A stretch of 64,000 bases of DNA. Origin: RYN-133 sp963754285. Its GTDB lineage: Bacteria > Actinomycetota > Actinomycetes > Mycobacteriales > Jatrophihabitantaceae. Position 1 is the stretch's first letter. Every line of letters starts with the position of its first letter. The position numbers and the translations under genes were made by a program. Where the stretch lies: positions 992,001 to 1,056,000 of the forward strand of contig CAVWFN010000007.1 of the NCBI GenBank assembly GCA_963754285.1. Reading direction: 5' to 3'. The notes under the pieces were generated by a model. It had not been told where the DNA came from. It searched no databases and saw only the letters and a program-made list of their open reading frames with translations. Below, one piece after another: positions 8,544-16,271 of this stretch.

Positions 8544-8894
8544 GTGCTCCCCGCGACCAACCGGATGCGTCGCTCGAGTGAGTTCGCCGCCACGGTGCAG
8601 CGCGGACGTCGCGCTCGACGCGGCTGCGTCGTCGTGCATCACCTCCCGCACGCAGATTCGGCGTCCGGCTCGGCCCGGATCGGCTTCGTCGTCTCGCGGG
8701 CGGTCGGTCCGAGCACGACGCGTCATCGCGTGACCCGGCAGTTGCGCCACCTGATGCGCGCGCAGCTCGACACGCTCCCGGTCGACAGCGCCACCGTCGT
8801 GCGGGCGCTGCCCGAGGCAGCGACGGCGTCGCCCGACCTGCTGGCAACAGACTTGACCGCCGCGGTGCGTCACGCCGCTCGGGACACCCGATGA
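8544..8894 (+). CDS. rnpA: Ribonuclease P protein component
   Basis: Protein subunit of RNase P, which helps the RNA subunit remove 5' leaders from precursor tRNAs. It has 116 residues starting at GTG 8544 with LPATNRMRRSSEFAATVQRGRR. The family's RNA-binding signature, usually near GNAVxRNxVKRxLR, is recognisable but diverged as VGPSTTRHRVTRQLRH, similar in style to the mycobacterial form. Its end overlaps the yidD start by four bases (ATGA, 8891-8894), indicating coupled translation. Confidence 0.95.
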   Translation: MLPATNRMRRSSEFAATVQRGRRARRGCVVVHHLPHADSASGSARIGFVVSRAVGPSTTRHRVTRQLRHLMRAQLDTLPVDSATVVRALPEAATASPDLLATDLTAAVRHAARDTR

Positions 8895-9184
8895 GTCGCG
8901 CCCAGGCCGTGGCGCTGCGCGCGATCGCGTTCTATCGCGCCTCGATCAGCCCCGTGCGTCCGCCGTCGTGTCGCTTCACCCCGTCCTGCAGCGCCTATGC
9001 ATACGAAGCCATCGAGCGGTTCGGCTTCGGACGCGGCCTGTGGCTGGCAGTGCGCCGCTTACTGCGCTGCCACCCGTTCCACAGGGGCGGGCACGACCCC
9101 GTGCCCGAAATCGTTGGCCGTTCGGCCGCACCTTTACCTGAGAAATCACTGAGTCCCGATCTGGTCGGGCCGAGGAGTAGCTAG
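8891..9184 (+). CDS. yidD: Membrane protein insertion efficiency factor YidD
   Basis: Small membrane-associated protein of the YidD (haemolysin-domain, UPF0161) family that assists YidC-dependent membrane insertion. It has 97 residues. The core YRASISPVRPPSCRFTPSCS is followed by YAYEAIERFGFGRGLWLAVRRLLRCHPF, with the three family cysteines in PPSCRFTPSCS and LLRCHPF. It is sandwiched between rnpA (4-base overlap) and yidC (1-base overlap at 9184), the classic order. The last 25 residues are a non-conserved tail. Confidence 0.96.
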   Translation: MSRAQAVALRAIAFYRASISPVRPPSCRFTPSCSAYAYEAIERFGFGRGLWLAVRRLLRCHPFHRGGHDPVPEIVGRSAAPLPEKSLSPDLVGPRSS

Positions 9185-10275
9185 TGCTGGACTTTCTGTA
9201 CACCGCGGTGTCGTGGGTGCTGTTGCGCTGGCACTCGCTGTTCACCGTCATCGGGCTGCCGGCCAGCGGCGGGTTGAACTGGGCGCTGTCGATCATCTTC
9301 CTGGTCGTCACGGCCCGACTGCTGCTGTTCCGGCTGTTCATCAAACAGGTGCACTACCAGCGGCACATGCAGGAGATGCAGCCGCAGCTGCAGAAGGTTC
9401 GCGAGAAGTACAAGAACGACCGCGCGGAGATGCAGCGCCAGATGATGGCGTTGCAGCAGGAGCAGGGGTTCAACCCGTTGGCCGGCTGCCTGCCGATGTT
9501 CTTGCAGATCCCGGTGTTCATCTCGCTGTTCCACGTGTTGCGGCACCTGTCGAACTCGGTGTCCAAGTGCGACGACCCGAACTACTCGGGCGCCCTGCTG
9601 CACCTGTACACGTTCTCCAAGACCCAGACGTGCGACGCGTCGCAGGCGAAGTTGTTCGGTGCGCCGCTGGCCGCCTCGTTGCACGACAACGCGCACACGA
9701 CCGTCACCCTGCTGGGCGGTGATCTGACCAGCACCCGCGTCGTCACGATCGTGCTGGTGCTGATCAGCGCCGCGGCGACCTTCTTCACCCAGCGGATGGT
9801 GTTGTCGCGCGCGACCACCACACCGACCGGCACCGCGGCGACCGTGCAGAAGCTGATGAAGGTCTTCATCCCGATCTCGGTGCTGTTCTCCGGGTTCATC
9901 TTCCCCCTCGGCGTGCTGCTCTACTGGTTCACGAGCAACACCTGGACGCTGCTGCAGCAGGCCTACATCAACCGCTACCACCCGCCGGAGCCGAAGAAGG
10001 AAGGCGCCGAGGTGGGTGCCCGCGGCAAGGCCCTGGCGCCCAAGCCCGGGCAGCGGCCGGTGCGAGATGCCCGGACCCGCCCCGCCGGTGCGGACAAGGC
10101 GACGGCTGCGTCCAGCGACAATTCCGACGGCGGCGGTGCGGGCAGCCTCGCCGACACCGCACCGGACGGCGGCGCAGCGCGCAACTCGGTTCCGCGACCC
10201 GGCCAGCGACCACAACGACCTGGCCAGAAGCGGCCGCCGAGCAAGCGGCCCAGCCAGGCGAAGAAGCGTCGCTAG
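9184..10275 (+). CDS. yidC: Membrane protein insertase YidC/Oxa1
   Basis: Inserts and folds inner-membrane proteins, alone or with SecYEG. It has 363 residues, starting at GTG 9184. It is a five-helix, Gram-positive-type YidC without the large periplasmic domain. An N-terminal helix is followed by the cytoplasmic coiled hairpin (HYQRHMQEMQPQLQKVREKY), then hydrophobic segments around residues 95-115, 180-200 and 225-255 (PLGVLLYWFTSNTWTLLQQ). Roughly the last 95 residues form a basic, Pro/Ala/Arg-rich tail that could contact ribosomes. It is cotranscribed with yidD upstream and probably jag downstream. Confidence 0.97.
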   Translation: MLDFLYTAVSWVLLRWHSLFTVIGLPASGGLNWALSIIFLVVTARLLLFRLFIKQVHYQRHMQEMQPQLQKVREKYKNDRAEMQRQMMALQQEQGFNPLAGCLPMFLQIPVFISLFHVLRHLSNSVSKCDDPNYSGALLHLYTFSKTQTCDASQAKLFGAPLAASLHDNAHTTVTLLGGDLTSTRVVTIVLVLISAAATFFTQRMVLSRATTTPTGTAATVQKLMKVFIPISVLFSGFIFPLGVLLYWFTSNTWTLLQQAYINRYHPPEPKKEGAEVGARGKALAPKPGQRPVRDARTRPAGADKATAASSDNSDGGGAGSLADTAPDGGAARNSVPRPGQRPQRPGQKRPPSKRPSQAKKRR

Positions 10276-10330
10276 CCCCACTTCCTATCTGTACTGATCT
10301 GCGCGTGTTTGCACCGAAAGGACGTTTCTG

Positions 10331-10918
10331 ATGAGCGATACCGACACCACCCCTGACACCACCCCTGACACCACCCCCGACAACGACGCACCGACCGAGA
10401 CCCCGGTCGACGACTTGGAGTCGGCTGACACGACCTCCGACGAGGCCGAGGGCGGCGGCTCGCTGCTCATCGAAGAGGGCGACATCGCCGCCGACTACCT
10501 CGAGCGCTTCCTCGACATCGTCGACTACGACGGCGACATCGACCTCGATGTCGAGAACGACCGCGCGGTGGTCGCGATCATCGGGACCGGGCTGCAGTCG
10601 CTGGTCGGTACTCGCGGGGAGACCCTCGACGCCCTGCAGGAACTCACCCGGCTCGCTGTCGCGCAGAAGACCGGCACGCGTAGTCGACTGATGCTCGATG
10701 TCAGCGGACACCGCCAGGCCCGGCGCGGCGAGCTGTCCGGCCTGGCCGCGGACACCGCCGCGCGCGTGCTCGACAGCGGCGAGCCGCAGCGCCTCGCACC
10801 GATGAACCCGTTCGAGCGCAAGGTCGTGCACGACGCGATCACATCGATCGACGGTGTGCGCAGCGAGTCCGAGGGTGAGGAGCCGAACCGCCGCGTCGTC
10901 GTCTCGCTCGACCGCTGA
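10331..10918 (+). CDS. jag: Jag/KhpB-type RNA-binding protein (KH and R3H domains)
   Basis: Single-strand nucleic-acid-binding protein found next to yidC in most Gram-positive bacteria; KhpB acts with KhpA on RNAs. It has 195 residues. An acidic low-complexity N-terminus (residues 1-45, with three DTTP units) is followed by a Jag/KH part around 65-125 (the GLQSLVGTRGETLDALQ loop). An R3H-type part follows at about 130-195 (MNPFERKVVHDAITSIDGV, ending SEGEEPNRRVVVSL). The ATG at 10331 has AAAGGA 9 bases upstream. Between yidC and rsmG, as in M. tuberculosis Rv3920c. Confidence 0.93.
   Translation: MSDTDTTPDTTPDTTPDNDAPTETPVDDLESADTTSDEAEGGGSLLIEEGDIAADYLERFLDIVDYDGDIDLDVENDRAVVAIIGTGLQSLVGTRGETLDALQELTRLAVAQKTGTRSRLMLDVSGHRQARRGELSGLAADTAARVLDSGEPQRLAPMNPFERKVVHDAITSIDGVRSESEGEEPNRRVVVSLDR
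10343..10378 (+). repeat. Three tandem 12-bp units at the start of jag
   Basis: GACACCACCCCT is repeated at 10343-10354 and 10355-10366, with a third copy at 10367-10378 that differs at the last base. Being 12 bases long, each unit keeps frame and adds one DTTP to the acidic N-terminal tail of Jag. Such arrays can change copy number by slippage without breaking the gene. Confidence 0.8.
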
Positions 10919-10932
10919 CGATCCCCGTCCCC

Positions 10933-11604
10933 GTGCCGGAGGCAGCACAGATCGAGCCTGCCCCCGACGCGGCCGGCGCGCTGTTCGGCTCCCGGGTGGC
11001 GCTCGCCGCTCGGTACGCGGCGCTGCTTGTCGGACCCGGCGTGCTGCGCGGGGTCATCGGACCGGACGAGGGCGCGCGGATCTGGACTCGGCACCTGCTC
11101 AACAGCGCGGCGGTGACCGAACTGTTCGAAGCCGGTCAACGCATCGTCGACGTGGGGTCGGGGGCGGGTCTGCCAGGATTGGCGATCGCCGTCCGCCGCC
11201 CCGATCTGCGTGTGGACCTCGTCGAAGCCCTGCAACGTCGCGTCGATTTCCTGCTCGGCGTGGTGCAGGACCTCGGGCTGGCCGACCAGGTGCGGGTCGT
11301 GCACGGACGCGCCGAGGACCGCGAGATCCGCGCGATCGTGGGCGGCGCTGATTGGGTCACTGCCCGGGCGGTAGCGCCGTTGGACCGTTTGGTGAGATGG
11401 TGCCTACCGCTGGCCGTCCCGTCCGGACGGCTTGCCCTGATCAAGGGGGCGAGTGCGGCCGACGAGCTGGAACGGCACCGGTCGGCGGTGCGACGGGCGG
11501 GCGGACACCGAGCGCAGGTGGTGACGTGCGGCGCGGGAGTCCTCGAGCCGGCTGTGACGGTAGTGACGATTGATGCCTCTGTTACCACGAGAGGAAACGC
11601 ATGA
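10933..11604 (+). CDS. rsmG: 16S rRNA (guanine527-N7)-methyltransferase RsmG (GidB)
   Basis: Methylates G527 of 16S rRNA using S-adenosylmethionine; loss gives low-level streptomycin resistance in relatives. It has 223 residues from GTG 10933. The SAM-binding motif VDVGSGAGLPGLAIAV is at about residues 72-87, preceded by WTRHLLNSAAV, with RAVAPLDRLVRWCLPL and an ALIKG segment later. The start is the first in-frame candidate after the jag stop (14 bases away). It overlaps the parA start by four bases, giving the usual rsmG-parA-parB linkage. Confidence 0.97.
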   Translation: MPEAAQIEPAPDAAGALFGSRVALAARYAALLVGPGVLRGVIGPDEGARIWTRHLLNSAAVTELFEAGQRIVDVGSGAGLPGLAIAVRRPDLRVDLVEALQRRVDFLLGVVQDLGLADQVRVVHGRAEDREIRAIVGGADWVTARAVAPLDRLVRWCLPLAVPSGRLALIKGASAADELERHRSAVRRAGGHRAQVVTCGAGVLEPAVTVVTIDASVTTRGNA

Positions 11605-12635
11605 GCGACGGCCGGGACGCCTCTGTGCAAGTAACGCCGCAGGAGTCATCCGATGTTTCACGTGAAACAGCAGCGTCAGGCGAGGATCACGCCGCGCCCC
11701 AAGTCGATGTTTCACGTGAAACGGCGCCATCGTCCAGCGTCGCGTTCGACACGCCGATCGCCCGCGAAGCCCTGCAAGCCGTCCATGTCATGAATGTCCG
11801 GCAGGAGCGCTGGCCATCCCCGGGTGGCCCGAGGGTGATGACGGTCGCCAATCAGAAGGGCGGCGTCGGCAAGACGACCAGCACGGTCAACCTGGCGGCG
11901 GCGCTCGCGCAGCACGGCCTGCGGGTGTGCGTCATCGACCTCGACCCGCAGGGCAACGCGAGTACGGCGCTCGGCATCGATCACCCGGTCGGGACGCCCT
12001 CGATCTACGATGTGCTGCTCGGCGGGCGGCCGCTCACCGAGGTCTGCCACCCGGTCGAGATCGCCGACACCCTGACCTGCGTCCCGGCCACCCTCGACCT
12101 TGCGGGTGCCGACATCGAACTGACTTCGCAGGTCGCGCGCGAATATCGACTGCAGCGCGCTATCACCGCCTTTCTCGAGGCGCAGCCAGAACTCGACTAC
12201 GTGTTCATCGACTGCCCGCCGTCGCTGGGGTTACTGACCCTGAACGCCCTGGTCGCCGCGCGCGAGGTGCTCATCCCGATCCAGTGCGAGTACTACGCAC
12301 TGGAGGGGCTCGCTCAGCTACTGAGCACGGTCGAACTGGTGCGCTCGCATCTGAACCCGGACCTCGCAGTCAGCACGGTCTTGCTGACCATGTACGACAG
12401 CCGAACCCGCCTGGCCGACCAGGTCGCCGACGAAGTACGCAAGCACTTCGCCGAGCTCGTCCTGACCCCGACGATCCCGCGCAACGTACGCGTGTCCGAG
12501 GCGCCGGGGTTCGGCCAGACAGTGATGACCTACGACCCCGGCTCGCGCGGTGCGATCGGATACCTTGAGGCCGCACACGAGATCGCCCTTCGCGGCGGCG
12601 CAGGCACGACGACACCCGAAAGTGATGGGCAATGA
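11601..12635 (+). CDS. parA: Chromosome partitioning ATPase ParA (Soj)
   Basis: Deviant-Walker ParA ATPase that forms nucleoid gradients to segregate ParB-parS complexes. It has 344 residues. The first 75 or so are a non-conserved hydrophilic extension containing two copies of DVSRETA. Walker A' is KGGVGKTTSTVNLAAAL at about residues 90-105 with both lysines, then IDLDPQGNASTALG and FIDCPPSLGLL. It starts at ATG 11601, overlapping rsmG, and its end overlaps parB by four bases. The duplicated DVSRETA exists because two parS sites are embedded in the reading frame. Confidence 0.97.
   Translation: MSDGRDASVQVTPQESSDVSRETAASGEDHAAPQVDVSRETAPSSSVAFDTPIAREALQAVHVMNVRQERWPSPGGPRVMTVANQKGGVGKTTSTVNLAAALAQHGLRVCVIDLDPQGNASTALGIDHPVGTPSIYDVLLGGRPLTEVCHPVEIADTLTCVPATLDLAGADIELTSQVAREYRLQRAITAFLEAQPELDYVFIDCPPSLGLLTLNALVAAREVLIPIQCEYYALEGLAQLLSTVELVRSHLNPDLAVSTVLLTMYDSRTRLADQVADEVRKHFAELVLTPTIPRNVRVSEAPGFGQTVMTYDPGSRGAIGYLEAAHEIALRGGAGTTTPESDGQ
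11654..11669. other. parS: parS centromere site 1 (perfect)
   Basis: TGTTTCACGTGAAACA, an exact 16-base palindrome matching the bacterial parS consensus that ParB binds and loads from. It lies inside the 5' end of parA, where it encodes the residues VSRET with neighbouring bases. It is 5.3 kb from oriC, the expected place for origin-proximal parS. Confidence 0.95.
11708..11723. other. parS: parS centromere site 2 (one mismatch)
   Basis: TGTTTCACGTGAAACG, identical to site 1 except for the last base. It lies exactly 54 bases (18 codons) after site 1, so it is read in the same frame and again encodes VSRET. The parA protein therefore carries a repeated DVSRETA peptide that looks like a by-product of DNA-level selection. 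Confidence 0.92.
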
Positions 12636-13726
12636 CGAGCAAGCCCCGGATCGGCGGCCTCGGCCGTGGCCTTGGTGCGTTGATCCCGACCGCACCTGCG
12701 CGGGAGCCGGCGCCCACGCACCCGACCGACTCCGAGTCCGACGGCGCAGTTACCGCTTCGCCCGGTGAGCAGTCCGAGGCGCAGTCATCGCCCGGCACGG
12801 GTCGAGACGAGTCCGCCGGATCACCGGTGAGCCCAGCGGCGGCTTTTGATCTCGTCCCAGTCACCGGGGCCGAGTTCGCCGAACTGCGTATCGATCAGAT
12901 CCGGGCGAACGCCAAGCAGCCTCGGCAGGTCTTCGACGAAGATGCTCTGGCGGAGTTGACGTACTCGGTGCGCGAGTTCGGCGTGCTGCAGCCGATCGTC
13001 GTCCGCCCGGTCGATGACGGCTACGAGCTCGTCATGGGCGAGCGGCGGCTGCGGGCGGCGACCGCGGCGGGCCTGGACACCATTCCGGCCATCGTTCGCG
13101 GCACCGCCGATGACGCGATGTTGCGCGATGCATTGCTCGAGAACGTCCATCGTGCCCAGCTCAACCCGTTGGAAGAGGCGGCGGCCTACCAGCAGCTGCT
13201 CGAGGAGTTCGGGGCGACCCACGACGAGCTCGCACAGCGGATCGGCCGCAGCCGCCCGGTGGTCAGCAACACGATCCGACTGCTGAATCTGCCGGTCCCC
13301 GTCCAGCGACGCGTGGCAGCGGGCGTCATCTCGGCCGGCCATGCTCGCGCCCTGCTCGGGCTCGACGACGCCGAAGGGCAGGAAGAACTTGCCGCGCGGA
13401 TCGTCGCCGAGGGGCTGTCGGTGCGCGCCACCGAGGAACTGGTCGCACTGCGCCAGCACGGGCACGAGGACAAGAAGACCTCGCGGCGCCCGGCGGCGCC
13501 GCGAATCACCGCGCCGGCGATCGCCGAGCTCGCCGACAAGCTGTCCGACACGTTCGACACGCGGGTGCGCGTCGATCTCGGCCGGCGCAAGGGCAAGATA
13601 ACCGTCGAGTTCGCCTCTGTGGACGACCTCGAGCGCATCATCGCGGTCATGGCGCCGCAGCTGGCGACGCGTCCGGTCGCGAGCCCTCGCCCCGATCAGC
13701 CCGCAGCTGAGTCGAACGAGCCGTAG
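12632..13726 (+). CDS. parB: Chromosome partitioning protein ParB (CTPase, parS-binding)
   Basis: CTP-dependent DNA clamp that loads at parS and spreads, acting with ParA. It has 364 residues. The N-terminal ParA-interacting patch is RIGGLGRGLGALIP (residues 5-18), followed by a low-complexity linker to about 85. The CTP-binding ParB/Srx domain has LQPIVVRPVDDGYELVMGERRLRAA (read as two blocks) and a GERR motif. ENVHRAQLNPLEEA follows, with His where ENIQR/ENVQR is common. The parS-reading helix-turn-helix (HDELAQRIGRSRPVVSNTIRLL) and a C-terminal dimerisation part complete it. The start overlaps parA; the 3' end overlaps a convergent nitroreductase by about 30 bases. Confidence 0.97.
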   Translation: MTSKPRIGGLGRGLGALIPTAPAREPAPTHPTDSESDGAVTASPGEQSEAQSSPGTGRDESAGSPVSPAAAFDLVPVTGAEFAELRIDQIRANAKQPRQVFDEDALAELTYSVREFGVLQPIVVRPVDDGYELVMGERRLRAATAAGLDTIPAIVRGTADDAMLRDALLENVHRAQLNPLEEAAAYQQLLEEFGATHDELAQRIGRSRPVVSNTIRLLNLPVPVQRRVAAGVISAGHARALLGLDDAEGQEELAARIVAEGLSVRATEELVALRQHGHEDKKTSRRPAAPRITAPAIAELADKLSDTFDTRVRVDLGRRKGKITVEFASVDDLERIIAVMAPQLATRPVASPRPDQPAAESNEP

Positions 13727-14319
13727 GACACGACGGCGGAGTGCTCGCGCCGTCCGCGTCGCAGTGACGGCGAACGCACGTCCGGGGCGGGGTGGCCGAG
13801 GCTGATCACGCCGACCGGCCGGAACCGCTCGGGCACGCCGAACGCGGCGCGCAGACTGTCCCAGTGCGTGCCGGGGACACCGAAGAAGCAGGACGCCAGC
13901 CCGCGGTCGGTCGCCCCGAGCAGTATGAGCAGCGCCGCCATGCCGGTGTCGACGTCCCAGTAGGGGACCGGCCATCGTGCCTCGTCGCGATCGGTCCAGC
14001 CCTTGTCCGGCTCGGCATAGCGGTCGAGATAGGTCGTTTTGTCCGAAAAACAGACGATCAGGACGGGAGCGGTCTGCAACCGCGCCAACCAGCCGTTCTC
14101 GGTGCCGGGATCGGTGGTAGCCGTCCAGAATGTCCGAACCGACGTTATGTCGTCCAAAACCAGGAAGTGCCAACCCTGGGAGTACCCCGCTGACGGGGCC
14201 CTCACGGCGAGGTCCAGCAGCTCGTCCAGGACGTCGCGCGCGATCGGCCGTTCCGGATCATAGGTTCGAATCATGCGTCTGGATCGGATCGCAGCGTCGA
14301 GCTCCATGTCGGTCAGCAT
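13696..14319 (-). CDS. Nitroreductase-family FMN oxidoreductase
   Basis: Flavin-dependent NAD(P)H oxidoreductase of the nitroreductase superfamily; the substrate is unknown. About 207 residues from the ATG at 14319 (MLTDMELDAAIRSRRMIRTY); a second ATG at 14307 and an upstream GTG at 14364 are alternatives, and no strong ribosome site separates them. Family marks are the N-terminal RSRRMIRTYDPERP phosphate-binding arginines, APSAGYSQGWHFLVLDD and the C-terminal GVISLGHP block. Its last codons overlap the parB end on the opposite strand. It is not part of the mycobacterial origin cluster, so it looks like a lineage-specific insertion beside parB. Confidence 0.82.
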   Translation of the reverse strand: MLTDMELDAAIRSRRMIRTYDPERPIARDVLDELLDLAVRAPSAGYSQGWHFLVLDDITSVRTFWTATTDPGTENGWLARLQTAPVLIVCFSDKTTYLDRYAEPDKGWTDRDEARWPVPYWDVDTGMAALLILLGATDRGLASCFFGVPGTHWDSLRAAFGVPERFRPVGVISLGHPAPDVRSPSLRRGRREHSAVVSYGSFDSAAG

Positions 14320-14407
14320 CGCATTCGGCACGGCACCACCCCGCGCAGCGCCGTGACCCAGCACATATCAGCTGACCGCTCCAGCGGCGATGTGTCATCG
14401 TGGCGCG

Positions 14408-15625
14408 GTGGACCTGCGCCAATCGCGAAAGCTCGAAGACGTCTGCTACGACATCCGCGGCCCGGTGCTCGAAGAAGCAAAGCGGCTCGAAGACGAAGGC
14501 CGGCGCATCACCAAGCTCAACATCGGTAACCCCGCGCCGTTCGGGTTCGAGGCGCCCGACGAGATCCTCGTCGACGTCGTGCGCAACCTGTCGCAGTCAC
14601 AGGGTTACTGCGACTCGCAGGGCCTGCTCTCGGCACGCACGGCGATCGTGCAGCACTACCAGCAGCGCGGCATCGACACGATCGATGTCGATGACATCTG
14701 GCTCGGCAACGGCGTCAGCGAACTGATCACGATGGCCCTCCAGGCCATGCTCGACAACGGCGACGAGGTCCTCGTCCCCGCACCCGACTACCCGCTCTGG
14801 ACCGCGTCGACGTGTCTCGCCGGCGGGACACCCGTGCACTATCTGTGCGACGAGTCGGCCGGCTGGCTGCCCGACCTTGATCACCTGCGTTCGAGAATCA
14901 CCCCACGCAGCAAGGCGATTGTCGTGATCAACCCCAACAACCCGACCGGCGCTGTATACCCCCCGGAGGTACTCGAAGAGATCGCCGCGATCGCGCGCGA
15001 GCACCAGCTCGTGGTGCTCGCCGACGAGATCTACGACAAGATCCTCTACGACGACGCGGTGCACCACCCGATGTCCGCCATTGCTCCGGACGTGTTCACG
15101 CTGACGTTCAACGGACTGTCCAAGGCGTACCGCGTGGCAGGCTTTCGCGCCGGCTGGATGATGGTCAGCGGACCCAAGCAACACGCGACGAGCTACCTCG
15201 AGGGCATCTCGATCCTGGCCAACATGCGGCTGTGTGCGAACGTCCCCGCGCAGCACGCCATCCAGGTCGCCCTGGGTGGGCGGCAGAGCATCCGCGACCT
15301 CGTCCTGCCGGGCGGACGCCTCCTCGAGCAACGCGACGCAGCCCTGGCGGCGCTGAGGGCGATCCCGGGGGTGTCCTGCGTCGAGCCGGCCGGCTCGCTG
15401 TACGTGTTCCCGCGTCTCGACCCGCAGCTGTATCCGATCAAGGACGACCAGCAGTTCGTGCTCGACCTGCTGCGCGCGCAGCACGTCCTGGTCGTGCAGG
15501 GCACGGGATTCAACTGGCCGCACCCCGACCACTTGCGCATCGTCACGCTGCCGCGCGCCGACGATCTCAGGGACGCGATCGGGCGCATCGGCACCTTCCT
15601 GGACACATATCGCGAGGCGGGCTGA
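14408..15625 (+). CDS. alaA: Alanine aminotransferase AlaA-type (PLP class I)
   Basis: Pyridoxal-phosphate aminotransferase expected to make alanine from pyruvate and glutamate. It closely follows E. coli AlaA from end to end: KLEDVCYDIRGPVLEEAKRLE, LNIGNPAPFGFEAPDEILVD, QGYCDSQGL, PAPDYPLWTA, INPNNPTGAVY and LCANVPAQHAIQ. The PLP lysine is in NGLSKAYRVAGFRAGWM. The GTG at 14408 gives 405 residues starting VDLRQSRKLEDV, in line with the family. An upstream in-frame ATG at 14390 would add six unmatched residues. It is followed after 17 bases by a GNAT gene. Confidence 0.93.
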   Translation: MDLRQSRKLEDVCYDIRGPVLEEAKRLEDEGRRITKLNIGNPAPFGFEAPDEILVDVVRNLSQSQGYCDSQGLLSARTAIVQHYQQRGIDTIDVDDIWLGNGVSELITMALQAMLDNGDEVLVPAPDYPLWTASTCLAGGTPVHYLCDESAGWLPDLDHLRSRITPRSKAIVVINPNNPTGAVYPPEVLEEIAAIAREHQLVVLADEIYDKILYDDAVHHPMSAIAPDVFTLTFNGLSKAYRVAGFRAGWMMVSGPKQHATSYLEGISILANMRLCANVPAQHAIQVALGGRQSIRDLVLPGGRLLEQRDAALAALRAIPGVSCVEPAGSLYVFPRLDPQLYPIKDDQQFVLDLLRAQHVLVVQGTGFNWPHPDHLRIVTLPRADDLRDAIGRIGTFLDTYREAG

Positions 15626-15642
15626 GCGCTTAGCATCGGTGT

Positions 15643-16269
15643 GTGTCGCGGCGTCTGGTCAATCTCACGCTGGACAACCTCGCAGACATGTCGTCGAGGT
15701 GTCGTCGCTGCGTGTTCTGGGAGCTCGACGCGGCCGCCGGGAACCGCGCTCATGCCGACGGTTCCGCCGAGCTCGAGAAAGAGGCCTGGGTCTCCGACAC
15801 GCTGCTCGAATGGGGCTGCTGCGGGCAGTTGATCTACGTCGACGGCGCGCCGGCCGGACACGTGCTGTACGCGCCACCCGCCTACGTGCCACGTTCGCTC
15901 GGTTTCGCGACCTCGCCGGTCGGCCCGGACGCGGTGCTGCTGATGTCCGCGCGCATCGATCCCGACTACGCCGGCGGGGGACTGGGCCGCATGCTGGTGC
16001 AGGGCGTGGCCCGCGACATCAGTCGGCGCGGGATCCGCGCCATCGAGGCATTCGGCCGCACGTCGACCGATCCCGACAATGCAGCAACCGCCTGCCTGCC
16101 GCCGGTCGACTACCTGCTCGCCGTCGGATTCAAGACCGTCCGTGCGCACCAGCACACGCCGCGGCTGCGGCTGGACATCCGCAGCATCGTGTCGTGGAAG
16201 GAGGACGTCGAATACGCCTTCGAGCGGCTACTCGGTTCCATCTCCGTCCCTGCGCTCGGGCGGCGCTGA
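15643..16269 (+). CDS. GNAT-family N-acetyltransferase
   Basis: Predicted acetyl-CoA-dependent acetyltransferase of 208 residues; the acceptor is unknown. The acetyl-CoA loop is visible as RIDPDYAGGGLGRMLVQGVARDI (read in two blocks), followed by an ISRRGIRAIEAFGR helix-strand. The N-terminus is cysteine-rich (SSRCRRCVFWEL and LLEWGCCGQL), suggesting a metal or structural cysteine set, a feature of a subgroup found in actinobacteria. It starts at GTG 15643. A TAGCAT hexamer ends six bases before this codon, so the mRNA may be leaderless. It sits where M. tuberculosis has Rv3916c, beside cwlM and parB, but identity with that gene was not established. Confidence 0.82.
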   Translation: MSRRLVNLTLDNLADMSSRCRRCVFWELDAAAGNRAHADGSAELEKEAWVSDTLLEWGCCGQLIYVDGAPAGHVLYAPPAYVPRSLGFATSPVGPDAVLLMSARIDPDYAGGGLGRMLVQGVARDISRRGIRAIEAFGRTSTDPDNAATACLPPVDYLLAVGFKTVRAHQHTPRLRLDIRSIVSWKEDVEYAFERLLGSISVPALGRR

Positions 16270-16271
16270 GG

